A DNA stretch of 64,000 nt. It comes from JADGQN01 sp035315185 (GTDB lineage: Bacteria; Desulfobacterota; Syntrophorhabdia; Syntrophorhabdales; WCHB1-27). The stretch lies in the NCBI GenBank assembly GCA_035315185.1, contig DATFYE010000063.1, forward strand, positions 1 to 64,000. Reading direction: 5' to 3'. The notes beneath the pieces are model-generated. The model ran no database searches. It saw nothing but the letters and a program-made list of their open reading frames with translations, and had not been told where the DNA came from. Positions 15,714 through 25,078 of this stretch are shown here, in pieces (position 1 is the first letter of the stretch; each line of letters begins with the position of its first letter). The position numbers and the translations under genes were made by a program.

Positions 15714-15743
15714 AACATACGGTGTAATCGACTATTTTGTCAA
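15714..15743 (-). promoter_or_regulatory. Promoter of the kinase gene
   Basis: On the minus strand TTGACA (15743-15738) and TATGTT (15719-15714) are 18 bp apart, about 90 bp upstream of the TTG start. It is the only good match in this spacer. Confidence 0.5.
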
Positions 15744-15779
15744 GCAAAAAAATGCTCCATATGTATAGAATTACTCATA

Positions 15780-16259
15780 ATAGTTTATCGTGAGTATCTT
15801 GTATTTCTTTATGGGGTCACAGCAATGGATGCGCCATTCGACCATTCTGGCCAAGTCGGCCCATCCCAAATTAGAACAGTACCAGCTTCTCATGTCTCCC
15901 ACCTTCTTGCCTTGTATTATTGCGACGGGGAAGCGGGAATTGAAAACGATCCTCGACCGGATGACAGTTGCCCACAAGGCAAGAACCTGACCCACTTCAA
16001 AAAAGGCCTGGCATAGCAAAGATCGGTAAGGCAGGATATTGGACGCGCGTGAGCGACGTCGTTTCCGTGTGAGAGAATTATCGCGTAGACGCGTCAGCTG
16101 GAAACGGGTGATGTGATAAAATTGTGATAAAACAGATCAAAAAAAACTAAAATAGATAGAACAAACTGAACTACATGGAAAGCTAGAAAGTCAACTGCCT
16201 CAAGGAGTTATGGGAAATCAGACCAAATATCAAGGACCTACGAATTTCTCATTTTCGCT
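15780..16259. other. Right-end region of the element, no clear gene
   Basis: Short open frames occur but none has a start, ribosome-binding site or recognisable family. The stretch contains the GTGATAAA pair at 16113-16131 and becomes AT-rich toward attR. Confidence 0.4.
16113..16131. other. Paired GTGATAAA repeats near attR (candidate arm sites)
   Basis: GTGATAAA at 16113-16120 and 16124-16131, an 11-bp period identical to the pair near attL (9414-9432) and in the same orientation. Confidence 0.55.
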
Positions 16260-16319
16260 CTTAGGATCCAGCGGGGAAACCTATAGGGGTTCAAATCCCC
16301 TCTCTCGCATTCATTGAGT
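16260..16319 (+). repeat. attR: 60-bp direct repeat (3' tRNA-Leu fragment)
   Basis: Identical to 9299-9358. It contains the anticodon loop to the 3' end of tRNA-Leu but no 5' half, so it is not a functional tRNA. It closes the 6,961-bp repeat unit. Confidence 0.93.
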
Positions 16320-16470
16320 GTCAACGGTTTTCACGATTTTGCCTCTAAAAAGTCCGGTGCGTTTTTCGGTAATTGTGATAAACGGCCCTGGCACATCGTC
16401 GAGCCCATCATGGCTGGGCTGTCTCAGCTTCGGGCTTTCCGCATACTCGTCGAGCACGGTGATCCCCCTG
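16311..16470 (-). pseudogene. Integrase C-terminal remnant beyond attR
   Basis: In the minus-strand reading this gives a fragment aligning to the integrase at 9370-10506: VLDEYAES...LRQP...VPGPFITI against VLDEYAKN...VSQP...APGPFITN. It has small indels and a lost stop codon. A single GTGATAAA survives at 16375-16382. Similarity ends near 16470. It is probably the tail of a third related element that once occupied the same site. From 16471 to 16664 nothing else is evident. Confidence 0.78.
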
Positions 16471-16664
16471 CCCCCCAAGTTGATGATACAGCGGTCTCAT
16501 CCAAAGCGCATAGATGTTTGTTTAAAATGGGCCGAGCAAATGACCTGACCGCAAACCGACTGACAAAATACCGGCACTGCAGCAATTCTCCACTCTTGTT
16601 TGCTACTCGCCTATCTCACGGCGTACCGACGGATGACTGACTTTCGTGGTACCAATCATCTGTG

Positions 16665-17663
16665 TTAACAAGACAGGCGCATAAGTTCTCTGGCATTATC
16701 TTCGAATATTCTTTTCTTCTCCGAAGCCGGAATCTCCATAGCGTCCACTGCAATGACGGCTTCCCTCACATATACCGTACCGAATGCAGCGTCGTACGGC
16801 ATGTCGGTTGCAAAGAGTAAATGGTCGGAGCCGAAGAAGGCCCGGCCGCACATCAGGGCTGGCGTGCTTCCAATCACCGTGTCGGCATAGAACATCCGAA
16901 AGTAGTCAATGGGCCTTTTTCTCAAATACGGTTCACGCTTGACACCCATGCGCATTTCATGACCAGCGAGAATAACATGGATTCTGTTTTCGAAGAATGG
17001 CACCAATGCGCCGCAGTGATGCGTGATAATTTTTAATTCGGGAAACTTATCAAAAATACCGCTCATGGCCAAGCGCGTCATGGCCACTGTTGTCCGGTAG
17101 GGCCATCCGAAGATCATGTGGATCAAGTGCTTTGATTCGGTCTCATTCGGATAGTCGGGCACCAGGTTGGACCTGAATTCAGGGTGGATCAGAATAGGAA
17201 GATTGTAATAGGCCATCTTCTCGAAGAGAGGTAGAAACTCTGGCGCGTCTAGAGGTTTGCCGTTGATGTCACTATGTATCTGTATACCTCTGAGTTTCAG
17301 TTCCGTTATCGCCCTATCTGTTTCCTTCAATGCGGCATCCATATCATTCATCGGCAAGCAGGCCATGGCAGCTACAAACCTGTCAGGGTACCTGCTGACC
17401 AGCTCGGCCATCTCGTCGTTCGCTATTCTGGCTAGTTCCGCGGCCTCCTTTGGTGGAGCAGCGTCCTCGAGCGTGGGTACTCCAAGGTTGATCACTTGAA
17501 CGTAGTCCTCGTGCTTATCCATCGTTCGGAAACGAATATCCAAGTCGTACAGCGCAGGAAACGCGTCCACGAGCTTTATGCCGTAGTTGCTGGCAGGCAA
17601 TTTTTTACGAAGTATCTCCTTGTATTTGGGCGGGATAATATGGTTAAAAGCATCAATCTTCAT
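16665..17663 (-). CDS. ACMSD-like amidohydrolase (metal-dependent hydrolase/decarboxylase)
   Basis: This 332-residue cytoplasmic TIM-barrel protein belongs to the amidohydrolase-2 family, which includes aminocarboxymuconate-semialdehyde decarboxylase and resorcylate decarboxylases. Metal-site candidates are H8, H160 (PILIHPEF), H215/H216 (IITHHCGALVPFFENRI) and D287 (LFATDMPYD). The usual first HxH pair reads DAFNH here, so the first His is Phe6, which changes or weakens the first metal ligand. It is the last gene of the hyuA-hyuB-ligase-MFS run and probably acts on the same compound. The reaction (decarboxylation or hydrolysis of a cyclic or aromatic acid) is inferred. Confidence 0.8.
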   Translation of the reverse strand: MKIDAFNHIIPPKYKEILRKKLPASNYGIKLVDAFPALYDLDIRFRTMDKHEDYVQVINLGVPTLEDAAPPKEAAELARIANDEMAELVSRYPDRFVAAMACLPMNDMDAALKETDRAITELKLRGIQIHSDINGKPLDAPEFLPLFEKMAYYNLPILIHPEFRSNLVPDYPNETESKHLIHMIFGWPYRTTVAMTRLAMSGIFDKFPELKIITHHCGALVPFFENRIHVILAGHEMRMGVKREPYLRKRPIDYFRMFYADTVIGSTPALMCGRAFFGSDHLLFATDMPYDAAFGTVYVREAVIAVDAMEIPASEKKRIFEDNARELMRLSC

Positions 17664-17913
17664 CCTGCGTTACCTCCTTTATGGAATTTTGGTCGCGTCA
17701 ATTCCGTATGTTCTTCTCTTCTTTTCAACCGGAGCCGCCAGGATTAGCGTCTGCTGCGGCCCACGGTCGCTGCCTTCCTGAAACCTCGAAGGCATTACCC
17801 CCATCCTGGCACGTTCAGCGCCAGCTTCTCTTCGCTCACGTGAGAACAACAACGCATGAGTGCCTTCCCTCAACTACCTGAGACCATCATGGCCACAGGA
17901 ACAATCTTTCTGG

Positions 17914-19200
17914 TCAGTAGCCCTCCTTCGCAAGGATCAGGAGGAGCAGCCCACTGAGCACCGGCGCCACAGCAAACAAGACAATCACCGCTCCAAAACC
18001 GTACAGCTGCAAAAAGAGACCGGCCAGGAAAGGAGCCACCATACCGACACCCAGACCTATCGTCGCTGCAACGCCGGTGGAGGCGCCAACAAATTCGGCG
18101 GGCACGATGGTCTGGAAAAGCGCATGCATCATCACATTGGCAGGTTGCTGGCTGGCCAGCGAAATAACGAGCATAGCAAGCGCCCAGTAGTTATTTTGTA
18201 TAACACTGCCTCCCAGGTACATGGCGATGCCCGCAATGAAGAAGCCAGCGCACCCGAAGGGTGCCCTTCGCAAAAATCGGTCCGACAAGTAGCCTATGCC
18301 GAGAATCGTTACCAGAGTAAAGGCCCAGTTCAGGGAGAAGAGATAGCCCGCCGCATGAAAGGAAAAGTGGCGAGCATTCTGGAAATAGGTCGGCATCCAC
18401 GTCAGCCAGCCATAATAGTAGATATTTTCAGCGCACCAGACGCCAACGAGGAGCCAAAAACGGTAGTTCCTCAAGAAGTACTTTTTCTCAGAGACGCTCC
18501 TTTCCGTCCTTTTTACCAAACCCGCCTGCTCTATAAACGTGACCTCTTCTTTGCTCATACGCCGTTGCTGGCGCGGCCGGTCTTTCATGGGAAAAATGAG
18601 CAGCGGCAGAGGTATGATAAGGGAGAGCGCGCCTAAGGCAAAGAAAGCCATGCGCCATCCCGCACTTCCGATCACCCATACGACCAGGACTCCCGCCAGA
18701 ATAGGGCCAATGGTCTGGCCATTCAAATACATTGACGTGGCGGTGCCCCGCTCTTTCGGCGGAAACCAGTTGACCACATACGTATTGCAGGTGGAGAACA
18801 TGAAGCCTTCGCCGAGCCCCAGAACCACCCGTGCTGTAATGAGCGCGCCGGCCGTATGGGCGAGGCCGCTCGCTCCCATGGTGAGGCCCCACAGTATGAC
18901 GCCGATAATGCCGGCTATACGCGGACCGAACCGTCTCACGAAATAGCCCCAGCCGATGCTGGATGCGGCATACATGGCGATAAATCCGGACATGAGAAGA
19001 CCGGTCACCGCCGGCCGACCTATTAAGCTTAAATCCGTAAGGAATTGCTTGTTCGCCATTATCACGGCGATGGCGACCCTGTCCATGCCGGCGATCGCAC
19101 AAAGGCCCAATAACGGAAAACCCATATACCACCACCGCAGCATTGGAGTTTTTGTGGTGGTATGCTTCAGAGGCGTGTTGACTCCTGGTGCATCTGCCAT
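17914..19200 (-). CDS. MFS transporter, anion:cation symporter (ACS) type
   Basis: This 428-residue inner-membrane transporter has about twelve helices. Characteristic ACS-family motifs are GEGFMFSTCNTYVVNWFPP and KERGTATSMYLNGQTIGP at about 125-165, and a basic central loop (PMKDRPRQQRRMSKEE). Such proteins take up organic anions such as aromatic acids, glucarate or phthalate with protons. It lies between the acyl-CoA ligase and the amidohydrolase, with 214-bp and 250-bp spacers that hold no gene. It probably imports the substrate of this cluster. Confidence 0.87.
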   Translation of the reverse strand: MADAPGVNTPLKHTTTKTPMLRWWYMGFPLLGLCAIAGMDRVAIAVIMANKQFLTDLSLIGRPAVTGLLMSGFIAMYAASSIGWGYFVRRFGPRIAGIIGVILWGLTMGASGLAHTAGALITARVVLGLGEGFMFSTCNTYVVNWFPPKERGTATSMYLNGQTIGPILAGVLVVWVIGSAGWRMAFFALGALSLIIPLPLLIFPMKDRPRQQRRMSKEEVTFIEQAGLVKRTERSVSEKKYFLRNYRFWLLVGVWCAENIYYYGWLTWMPTYFQNARHFSFHAAGYLFSLNWAFTLVTILGIGYLSDRFLRRAPFGCAGFFIAGIAMYLGGSVIQNNYWALAMLVISLASQQPANVMMHALFQTIVPAEFVGASTGVAATIGLGVGMVAPFLAGLFLQLYGFGAVIVLFAVAPVLSGLLLLILAKEGY

Positions 19201-19414
19201 AGTGTGTCCCCCTTTTTTGTCGCTTGCACTGAACGTTTCAGCTTCTCACGTCCGCTTTCCGGATATTTACCGCCTTTCACGTTGCGCGAAGGCTCGCTGA
19301 AGGACATAACCCCTTCACGCGCTGTGCATTCCCCTTGATTAACCGTTCACGGTCTGTCGCGAGTCCTTGCGCGGTGTACCGTTGCGCCCAGTTGCCGCCA
19401 CGTTGCTCCATGGC

Positions 19415-20959
19415 CTATGACCCATAGTGCTTGCGAATTTCCTTCTTCAATATTTTGCCTTGCGGGCTCTTGGGCAGTTCGTTCCAGAAGTACACGGCTT
19501 TCGGCTTCTTAAACCCCGCCAGGTTTTTGCCGCAGAACTCTATTATGTCTGCCTCTGTTGCAGAAGCGCCCTCTTTCAGTACAATGATGGCTGTTGCGCC
19601 CTCTCCCCAGTGCTCATCGCGCAAACCTACCACGGCCGCCTCGGAGACTGCCGGGTGCCGGTAAAGGATCTCTTCAATTTCACGGGGATAGATGTTCACG
19701 CCTCCCGAGACAATCATGTCATCCTTTCTCTCCACCACGTACATGTATCCGTCTTCATCGAGTTTCCCCAGATCGCCGGTATGCAACCATCCATTTTTCA
19801 GTTTCCGCGCCGTCTCTTCCGGCATCTGCCAGTAGCCGATCATCACCGCTTCGCTCTTGCAGGCGATTTCGCCCACCTCTCCGGCAGACACTTCCCTATC
19901 GTTTTCATCGACGATCTTTATCTCATGGTTGATAACCGCTTTCCCGCATGAAGCGAGCCTCGCGAGCGACTTCTCAGAGCCATCGAGGAGATGATCTTCC
20001 GGTTTGAGCAGCGTGGTAACGGGGCCGCCTTCCGTGAGTCCATAGAGCCCGGCAAAACGGCATGGAAAAACCGCCAGAGCGTTTCTCAGAAGTTCGACCG
20101 GCATGGAAGATCCGGTATACAGAATCAGTCGCAGGCTGCGCAAATCGTACCTTCCGATATCGGTCACCTGCAGAAGGCTGTGGATCATGGTGGGCACGAA
20201 CTGGCATCTGGTTATCCGTTCTCTCGAGATGTACTCGAGGACCTCCTCCGGCTTGAACCGGCCCTCCCGTCTAGTGTGGATCGTGTTTGGCATAAACGTG
20301 TGGCGCACGATGTTGTCTTCACCGGCGACATGGTAGATGGGAAAGGCTATGAGGATCTTGTCATCGTAATCAACTTTCAGTTCAATGACGGAAGCGACCG
20401 CGTTTGACATCAGATGCCTGTGTGTTCGCATAGCGCCCTTCGGCTTCCCGGTCGTGCCTCCGGTGAAGATGATGCTCAGCACATCATCCTCCCGCACACT
20501 TGCGTCCGGTTCCTCACTGCAACCACGCCCGACAATGGCTTCGTAATCATCCATGAAAACCGGAGTCGGCTGCTGCAGACAGACGTATCTTTCTACGGAT
20601 CGCAATGCAAGCTTAAGGGTGCTTACGATGTCGACAAAATCCTGGTCGACGAAAAGGAACCTTGGAAGAGAATAATTGATAACCTCCCCCAGTTCTTCCT
20701 GTTTGAAGTGGTTATTATAGGGACAAAAGACTGCCCCTATTTTTGCCGCCGCAAAATAGAGTTCAATGAACTGATGGCAGTTATGGATCAGAACGCCAAT
20801 TCTGTCTCCTTTTTCTATCCCTGCGTCAAGCAAGAAATTGGCGAGCCGATTCACGCGTCTGTTTAGCTCACTGAACGTGAGGGAAAGCCCTTCAGAAACA
20901 AGGGCCAGCTTGTCCGGGAACTTACGTGCGTTTCTTGCCGGCAGGTCACCGATAGTCAT
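19415..20959 (-). CDS. AMP-forming acyl-CoA synthetase/ligase
   Basis: This 514-residue ANL-superfamily enzyme activates a carboxylic acid to its acyl-AMP and then acyl-CoA. Motifs are IIFTGGTTGKPKGAM at about 163-177, YGLTEGGP in the middle, WLHTGDLGKLDEDGYMYVV with the hinge ERKDDMIVSGG near 395-425, and the catalytic lysine segment KSPQGKILKKE near the C-terminus. Length is normal for the family. It follows hyuB by 57 bp on the same strand, so it probably activates a product or substrate of the hydantoinase-type enzyme. Acid specificity cannot be read. Confidence 0.9.
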   Translation of the reverse strand: MTIGDLPARNARKFPDKLALVSEGLSLTFSELNRRVNRLANFLLDAGIEKGDRIGVLIHNCHQFIELYFAAAKIGAVFCPYNNHFKQEELGEVINYSLPRFLFVDQDFVDIVSTLKLALRSVERYVCLQQPTPVFMDDYEAIVGRGCSEEPDASVREDDVLSIIFTGGTTGKPKGAMRTHRHLMSNAVASVIELKVDYDDKILIAFPIYHVAGEDNIVRHTFMPNTIHTRREGRFKPEEVLEYISRERITRCQFVPTMIHSLLQVTDIGRYDLRSLRLILYTGSSMPVELLRNALAVFPCRFAGLYGLTEGGPVTTLLKPEDHLLDGSEKSLARLASCGKAVINHEIKIVDENDREVSAGEVGEIACKSEAVMIGYWQMPEETARKLKNGWLHTGDLGKLDEDGYMYVVERKDDMIVSGGVNIYPREIEEILYRHPAVSEAAVVGLRDEHWGEGATAIIVLKEGASATEADIIEFCGKNLAGFKKPKAVYFWNELPKSPQGKILKKEIRKHYGS

Positions 20960-21016
20960 CGCCCTTTTCCTTCCTCTTTTACTGACCGTACACTGAGGGT
21001 CGACTAACTTGTCTCC

Positions 21017-22831
21017 CTACCCTTGTGCCGCCCTCATTTTTTCTCTAAGCTGCTCCGTTGCTTTATGATCTACTTCTACGGTCTCAGGATCACCTTCCTT
21101 GCGCTGTGTGATAACAACTCCATACACATCTCTTGCTCTTTGGGCAGACAGGAAGCCGTCCCTTACGTTTAATCTCACTCTCTCCGGATCTCTGTTCAGA
21201 GGGTTCCCCCATCCGCCTCCACCGCTCGTACGCGTGATCAAGAGGTCGCCAGGAAACATGTCATCCATGTCAATCGTCTTGAATAAGTCCCTCTCCTTTT
21301 TGCCGGCTCTATACATGTACATTTCACCCAGCTGAGCAGGCGGCGCGCCAGCCATCCCTGGAGGCGGATGGACCTGTCCGTCACAATCACCCGACATCAG
21401 TACGGTTCGGGAGCCAGGTGGGGCGGTGCAGAGGCGTTCGGAATAGGTTCCTCTCCCACTAATAAATTCTCCGGGTCCCTCAGAATCATTTGCGATGGCC
21501 ACGACATCCCAGCGGAACGGAAAAGCAAGTTCACATTCTTCGACGGATCCACGCTTCAGAGCGCCCGAGTGGATGCTACCCGTTTCGCCGTCCCAGCCAT
21601 CGAAGCCCTTCACTGCGCCGGTTCCTCCTTCTTCGATAAAAGGAGCGGCAAAGTACTCCAAGTCATGACCCGTCCTCGGATCTGTAATGGGCACGTGACC
21701 TGCGACGTCCACTGAAAAATGGCGTGCCGAACACGCCTTGGCTCTTTCGGGCTGCGCCTTTCCAAGCGCCATTGCACACGCTTCATAAATCGCACAGGCA
21801 CAGCTGCAGGCGCAGCCGCCATACGTATGGGGCCGAGTTGGATTCACGACCTTTCCTTCCGGAGCGATGATGCGTACAGGCAGGCGGGCACCATGGTTGT
21901 GGGGTATACTTGGATCAATGTGCAGAAAAAGCGCGAGATACGTAAAGGCATAGGTGTTGCCCAGCGGACTGTTTACAAAATCGACCTGATCATCGCTTTC
22001 GGAGAAATCAAAGGTTACCTCATCCTTTTTGACGGTCATTCTGACCCTTACCCAGACAGGACGGTCTGGAACGGTTCCGTCCCAGTCACACGCCGATTCC
22101 CCGTAGTAGACGCCATCAGGGATAGCCTTGATCTGATCGCGAGTGGCAATCTCATCTCTCCGTATGATTTCGCGGGTACACGCCCTCAAGGTTTCCAGGC
22201 CGTATCTGTCAATCAATTCACCGATATCTTTTTCCATTCTTCTTATGGAGCCATAGATCAGCATGTTATCGGACCGGACAGCGTTAGGTGTCCGAACATT
22301 GTTGAGGATAACTTCATATACCTCCTCGTTTATCTTGCCGTTTTTCACGATCTTCACCGGCGGAATATTCAATCCCTCAGCGATGCAGTCATACGCCCGC
22401 GGGAAATAGCTCCCTGATAGGGCACCGCCGCTGTCAGACTGGTGCGCTCTGAAGTGGCAGTAAAAGACTAACTGGTTGCGCCAATATATGGGAAGAAGAA
22501 ACGTCCAGTCGGGCAGGTGGCCGCTTTTTACTAGATATGCGTCATTCCCGATCACCATGTCACCGGGAGATAAACGGCCAAACTTATTCAGGATGGCCTG
22601 CGTCGGAATCTCGGCAAGCAGACAGTGGCAAGGTATGAACTCCACCGACGTAACGATCTCTATCTCAGGGGTCAGCAGCACCGGTCCCATGTCCCGGGCC
22701 AAGCCCATCACATAGCTCTGAGCAGAGTGGACAACTCTCTCGCCACATTCACGGGTGAGCGTCAACAACCTATTCCAGATCACGGTAAGTGTAATCGGGT
22801 CGACTTCCACATTCTTCTTCTTGGGAGACAT
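21017..22831 (-). CDS. Hydantoinase B/oxoprolinase family subunit (HyuB-like)
   Basis: This 604-residue protein is the B subunit of the hydantoinase/oxoprolinase/acetone-carboxylase superfamily. ATG 22831 (MSPKKKNVEVDPITLTVIWN) is chosen over a longer frame because GGAGGA precedes it and DPITLTVIWNRL is the usual family start. Recognisable segments are GDMVIGNDAYL, HCHFRAHQSDSGG with its metal-like His/Asp cluster near 145-160, and RTSGGGGWGNPLNRDPE near the C-terminus. It sits 25 bp after hyuA, so they form one heteromeric ATP-dependent enzyme that opens a cyclic amide or carboxylates a carbonyl compound. Confidence 0.92.
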   Translation of the reverse strand: MSPKKKNVEVDPITLTVIWNRLLTLTRECGERVVHSAQSYVMGLARDMGPVLLTPEIEIVTSVEFIPCHCLLAEIPTQAILNKFGRLSPGDMVIGNDAYLVKSGHLPDWTFLLPIYWRNQLVFYCHFRAHQSDSGGALSGSYFPRAYDCIAEGLNIPPVKIVKNGKINEEVYEVILNNVRTPNAVRSDNMLIYGSIRRMEKDIGELIDRYGLETLRACTREIIRRDEIATRDQIKAIPDGVYYGESACDWDGTVPDRPVWVRVRMTVKKDEVTFDFSESDDQVDFVNSPLGNTYAFTYLALFLHIDPSIPHNHGARLPVRIIAPEGKVVNPTRPHTYGGCACSCACAIYEACAMALGKAQPERAKACSARHFSVDVAGHVPITDPRTGHDLEYFAAPFIEEGGTGAVKGFDGWDGETGSIHSGALKRGSVEECELAFPFRWDVVAIANDSEGPGEFISGRGTYSERLCTAPPGSRTVLMSGDCDGQVHPPPGMAGAPPAQLGEMYMYRAGKKERDLFKTIDMDDMFPGDLLITRTSGGGGWGNPLNRDPERVRLNVRDGFLSAQRARDVYGVVITQRKEGDPETVEVDHKATEQLREKMRAAQG

Positions 22832-22856
22832 GAGCTGGTTCCTCCTTTTCTTCGTA

Positions 22857-24911
22857 TTAAGCCGTGATGTAATTGCCATACTGATCAACCCTTAGCTTGA
22901 ACTTTGGAGGGATGACAACGTTGGTCATCTTCTCCTCCACGATGCACGGGCCTTCCAATACATTGCCGAACCGGAGTTTATCCCCGTCATAAATTTTTGT
23001 CTTTACGAATCCTCTGTTTTCTTCGAAGAAGGCAACGCGCTCACCTTTAAGCGCTGCGCGAGGATTTCGATCGCCCTTCTGTAACTTCTTCAGCTTTAAC
23101 TTTGGCATTCTCCCGATTGCGCGTAGGCCAAACCCCATAAACTCGATGGGATAGCTCTTATCAGAGGAACCATAAAGTTCCTTATGTCTGCGATGGAAGT
23201 TGGTAATACCCGCGGCGACAGTGGCGTTGGTTATGGGGCCGCGAGGCCACGAAACCTCTACATCTCTGAATTGACCCCAGTATTTTACCCGCATGGTTCG
23301 CTCCAGGACTCGGTCTTTTACCGGTATCTCTTCTCTCTTCAAGACCTCAAGGGCTTCATTCTCCATTTCTTTGTAGAGACTTTTCACTCTATTAAGATCA
23401 AAGGTGCTCTTATCTGCGTGGTAGAAACGTGTGAAATCGTGAATGAGGTCCACGTCCAGCATACCGAAAGCGCAGTATATTGGGGCGTATTTCGGTACGA
23501 TAACTTTCGAAATATACAGCTCTTGCGCTATTTTCAAAGCGCACGTTGGTCCGGCGGCCCCGCCGGCAACAAGGGCGAAGACCCGCGGGTCGTATCCCCG
23601 TTTCGTAAATGTATGGGAGACTGCGTCTGCCATGACTGAATTACTGACCTTATAAATGGCGGCGGCTGCCTCGACGACACTCATGCCGAGCTGATCCGCT
23701 ATCCTTTTTACCGCTTTCTCTGCCAGATCTTTTTTTAATGGCATCTCTCCACCGAGAAAAAAGTCAGGGGAGATATAACCCAGGATGACATCAGCATCCG
23801 TCACCGTTGCTTCTTCTCCCCCGAGTCCATAACAGGCGGGCCCCGGGTCGGCGCCCGCGCTTTTCGGGCCAACGCGGAGGGTATTTGTTGCGTCAAACCA
23901 CGCGATACTTCCTCCTCCGGCGCCAACACTGTCGACATCGATGATGGGTAGAGAGAATCTGTGATCAGAGATCAGGCTCTCTGTTCTCGTAATGAATTTA
24001 CCTTGATCGATGATGGCAATATCAAAACTCGTACCCCCCATATCAACAGATAACAGGTTTCTCAACCCGTGCAGCCTTCCGACCGCCAGCGCAGCCGAAG
24101 GACCTGCAGCCGGGCCTGAGGTGGCAAGGCTCGCAGGGTTCTCTATTCCAATTTCTGCGGTCTCGACTCCTCCGTTATTCTGCATAAAGAGGAATTGACC
24201 TTGGAAATCCTCTTTCGTCAAAAAGTCTGTGAGAGTACGAATGTAAGCTGCCGTTGATGGTGCCGTATAGGCATTGATCACCGCTGTGCTGGTTCTTTCG
24301 TACTCACCGATCGCGGGTAACACCTTATGCGAAAGAGTGACGTGAGCCTCCGGAAAATCCTTCCTGATGATCTCAGCAACAGCCCTTTCGTGTTCCGGAT
24401 ACAGAAAGGACCAGAGAAGCGCCACGACCACGCTGTCGACTTTCATGCTCTTAAGATAGGCCACCGCCCTACGGACGCCTTCTTCATCAAGCTGTCTTAC
24501 GACTTTACCCTGTGAATCGACTCTCTCCTTGACGCCCACGCGAAGGTAACGCGGTACCAGAGGCTCCGGGAAAGGCTTTCTCCAGTCGTAGATGTTGTCA
24601 CGTATTACTCTTCGCAGCTGCAGGACATCTGCGTGTCCTTCTGTGGCAATAATCCCGAGCTTCGGCCCTGTTCGAGTGATGATGACATTGGTGCCCTGAG
24701 TCGTCCCGTGCACTACCGTTTCCACGTCCTGCAAAAATTTCTTACGGCTGAGGTCGTTTTTCTTTGCGAGGGCATCTACCGCATTAATAGTGCCCCGGGC
24801 CAGGTTCCTAGGAACCGTGAGTGTTTTCGTAGTAACCAGATTCCCTTTCCCATCCACTGAGATGGAATCGGTGAAGGTCCCTCCCGTATCGATCGCTATC
24901 CGAAAACTCAT
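22857..24911 (-). CDS. Hydantoinase A/oxoprolinase family subunit (HyuA-like)
   Basis: This 684-residue ATP-binding subunit starts MSFRIAIDTGGTFTDS, the actin-like phosphate-binding motif. Other motifs are VVHGTTQGTNVIITR near 68-83, QNNGGVET, LLSVDMGGTSFDIA near 290 and VAGGAAGPTCALKIA near 450. It pairs with hyuB. The family includes 5-oxoprolinase, N-methylhydantoinase and acetone/acetophenone carboxylases. The absence of a third small gamma subunit next door argues against a typical acetone carboxylase. It is the first enzyme gene after the XRE-cupin regulator. Confidence 0.92.
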   Translation of the reverse strand: MSFRIAIDTGGTFTDSISVDGKGNLVTTKTLTVPRNLARGTINAVDALAKKNDLSRKKFLQDVETVVHGTTQGTNVIITRTGPKLGIIATEGHADVLQLRRVIRDNIYDWRKPFPEPLVPRYLRVGVKERVDSQGKVVRQLDEEGVRRAVAYLKSMKVDSVVVALLWSFLYPEHERAVAEIIRKDFPEAHVTLSHKVLPAIGEYERTSTAVINAYTAPSTAAYIRTLTDFLTKEDFQGQFLFMQNNGGVETAEIGIENPASLATSGPAAGPSAALAVGRLHGLRNLLSVDMGGTSFDIAIIDQGKFITRTESLISDHRFSLPIIDVDSVGAGGGSIAWFDATNTLRVGPKSAGADPGPACYGLGGEEATVTDADVILGYISPDFFLGGEMPLKKDLAEKAVKRIADQLGMSVVEAAAAIYKVSNSVMADAVSHTFTKRGYDPRVFALVAGGAAGPTCALKIAQELYISKVIVPKYAPIYCAFGMLDVDLIHDFTRFYHADKSTFDLNRVKSLYKEMENEALEVLKREEIPVKDRVLERTMRVKYWGQFRDVEVSWPRGPITNATVAAGITNFHRRHKELYGSSDKSYPIEFMGFGLRAIGRMPKLKLKKLQKGDRNPRAALKGERVAFFEENRGFVKTKIYDGDKLRFGNVLEGPCIVEEKMTNVVIPPKFKLRVDQYGNYITA

Positions 24912-25078
24912 CGCCCAACTCCTCCTTTCAGTTAGTTTTTAAATGCACATTTTCGCAACTACGCTAAACCTTGGAGCCACCCTTGATCTATCAATGCCGC
25001 TATCATCGATGACATCGGGCGAACCTATGTTTAGCAATAGCAAACCCTGTAGACAAAAATTTTTTGAAATCTCGAAAA

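Noticed and set aside
15771..16019. Short frames near the right end of the element (both strands)
   Set aside because: They lack starts with ribosome-binding sites, homology I recognise, and conserved composition.
16260..16319. Second tRNA-Leu gene
   Set aside because: Only the anticodon loop to the 3' end is present. The 5' acceptor strand and D arm are missing, so it is an attachment-site copy.
17860..18636. 258-codon plus-strand frame, rich in Arg, Gln and His
   Set aside because: Shadow of the MFS gene on the other strand, with an unnatural composition.
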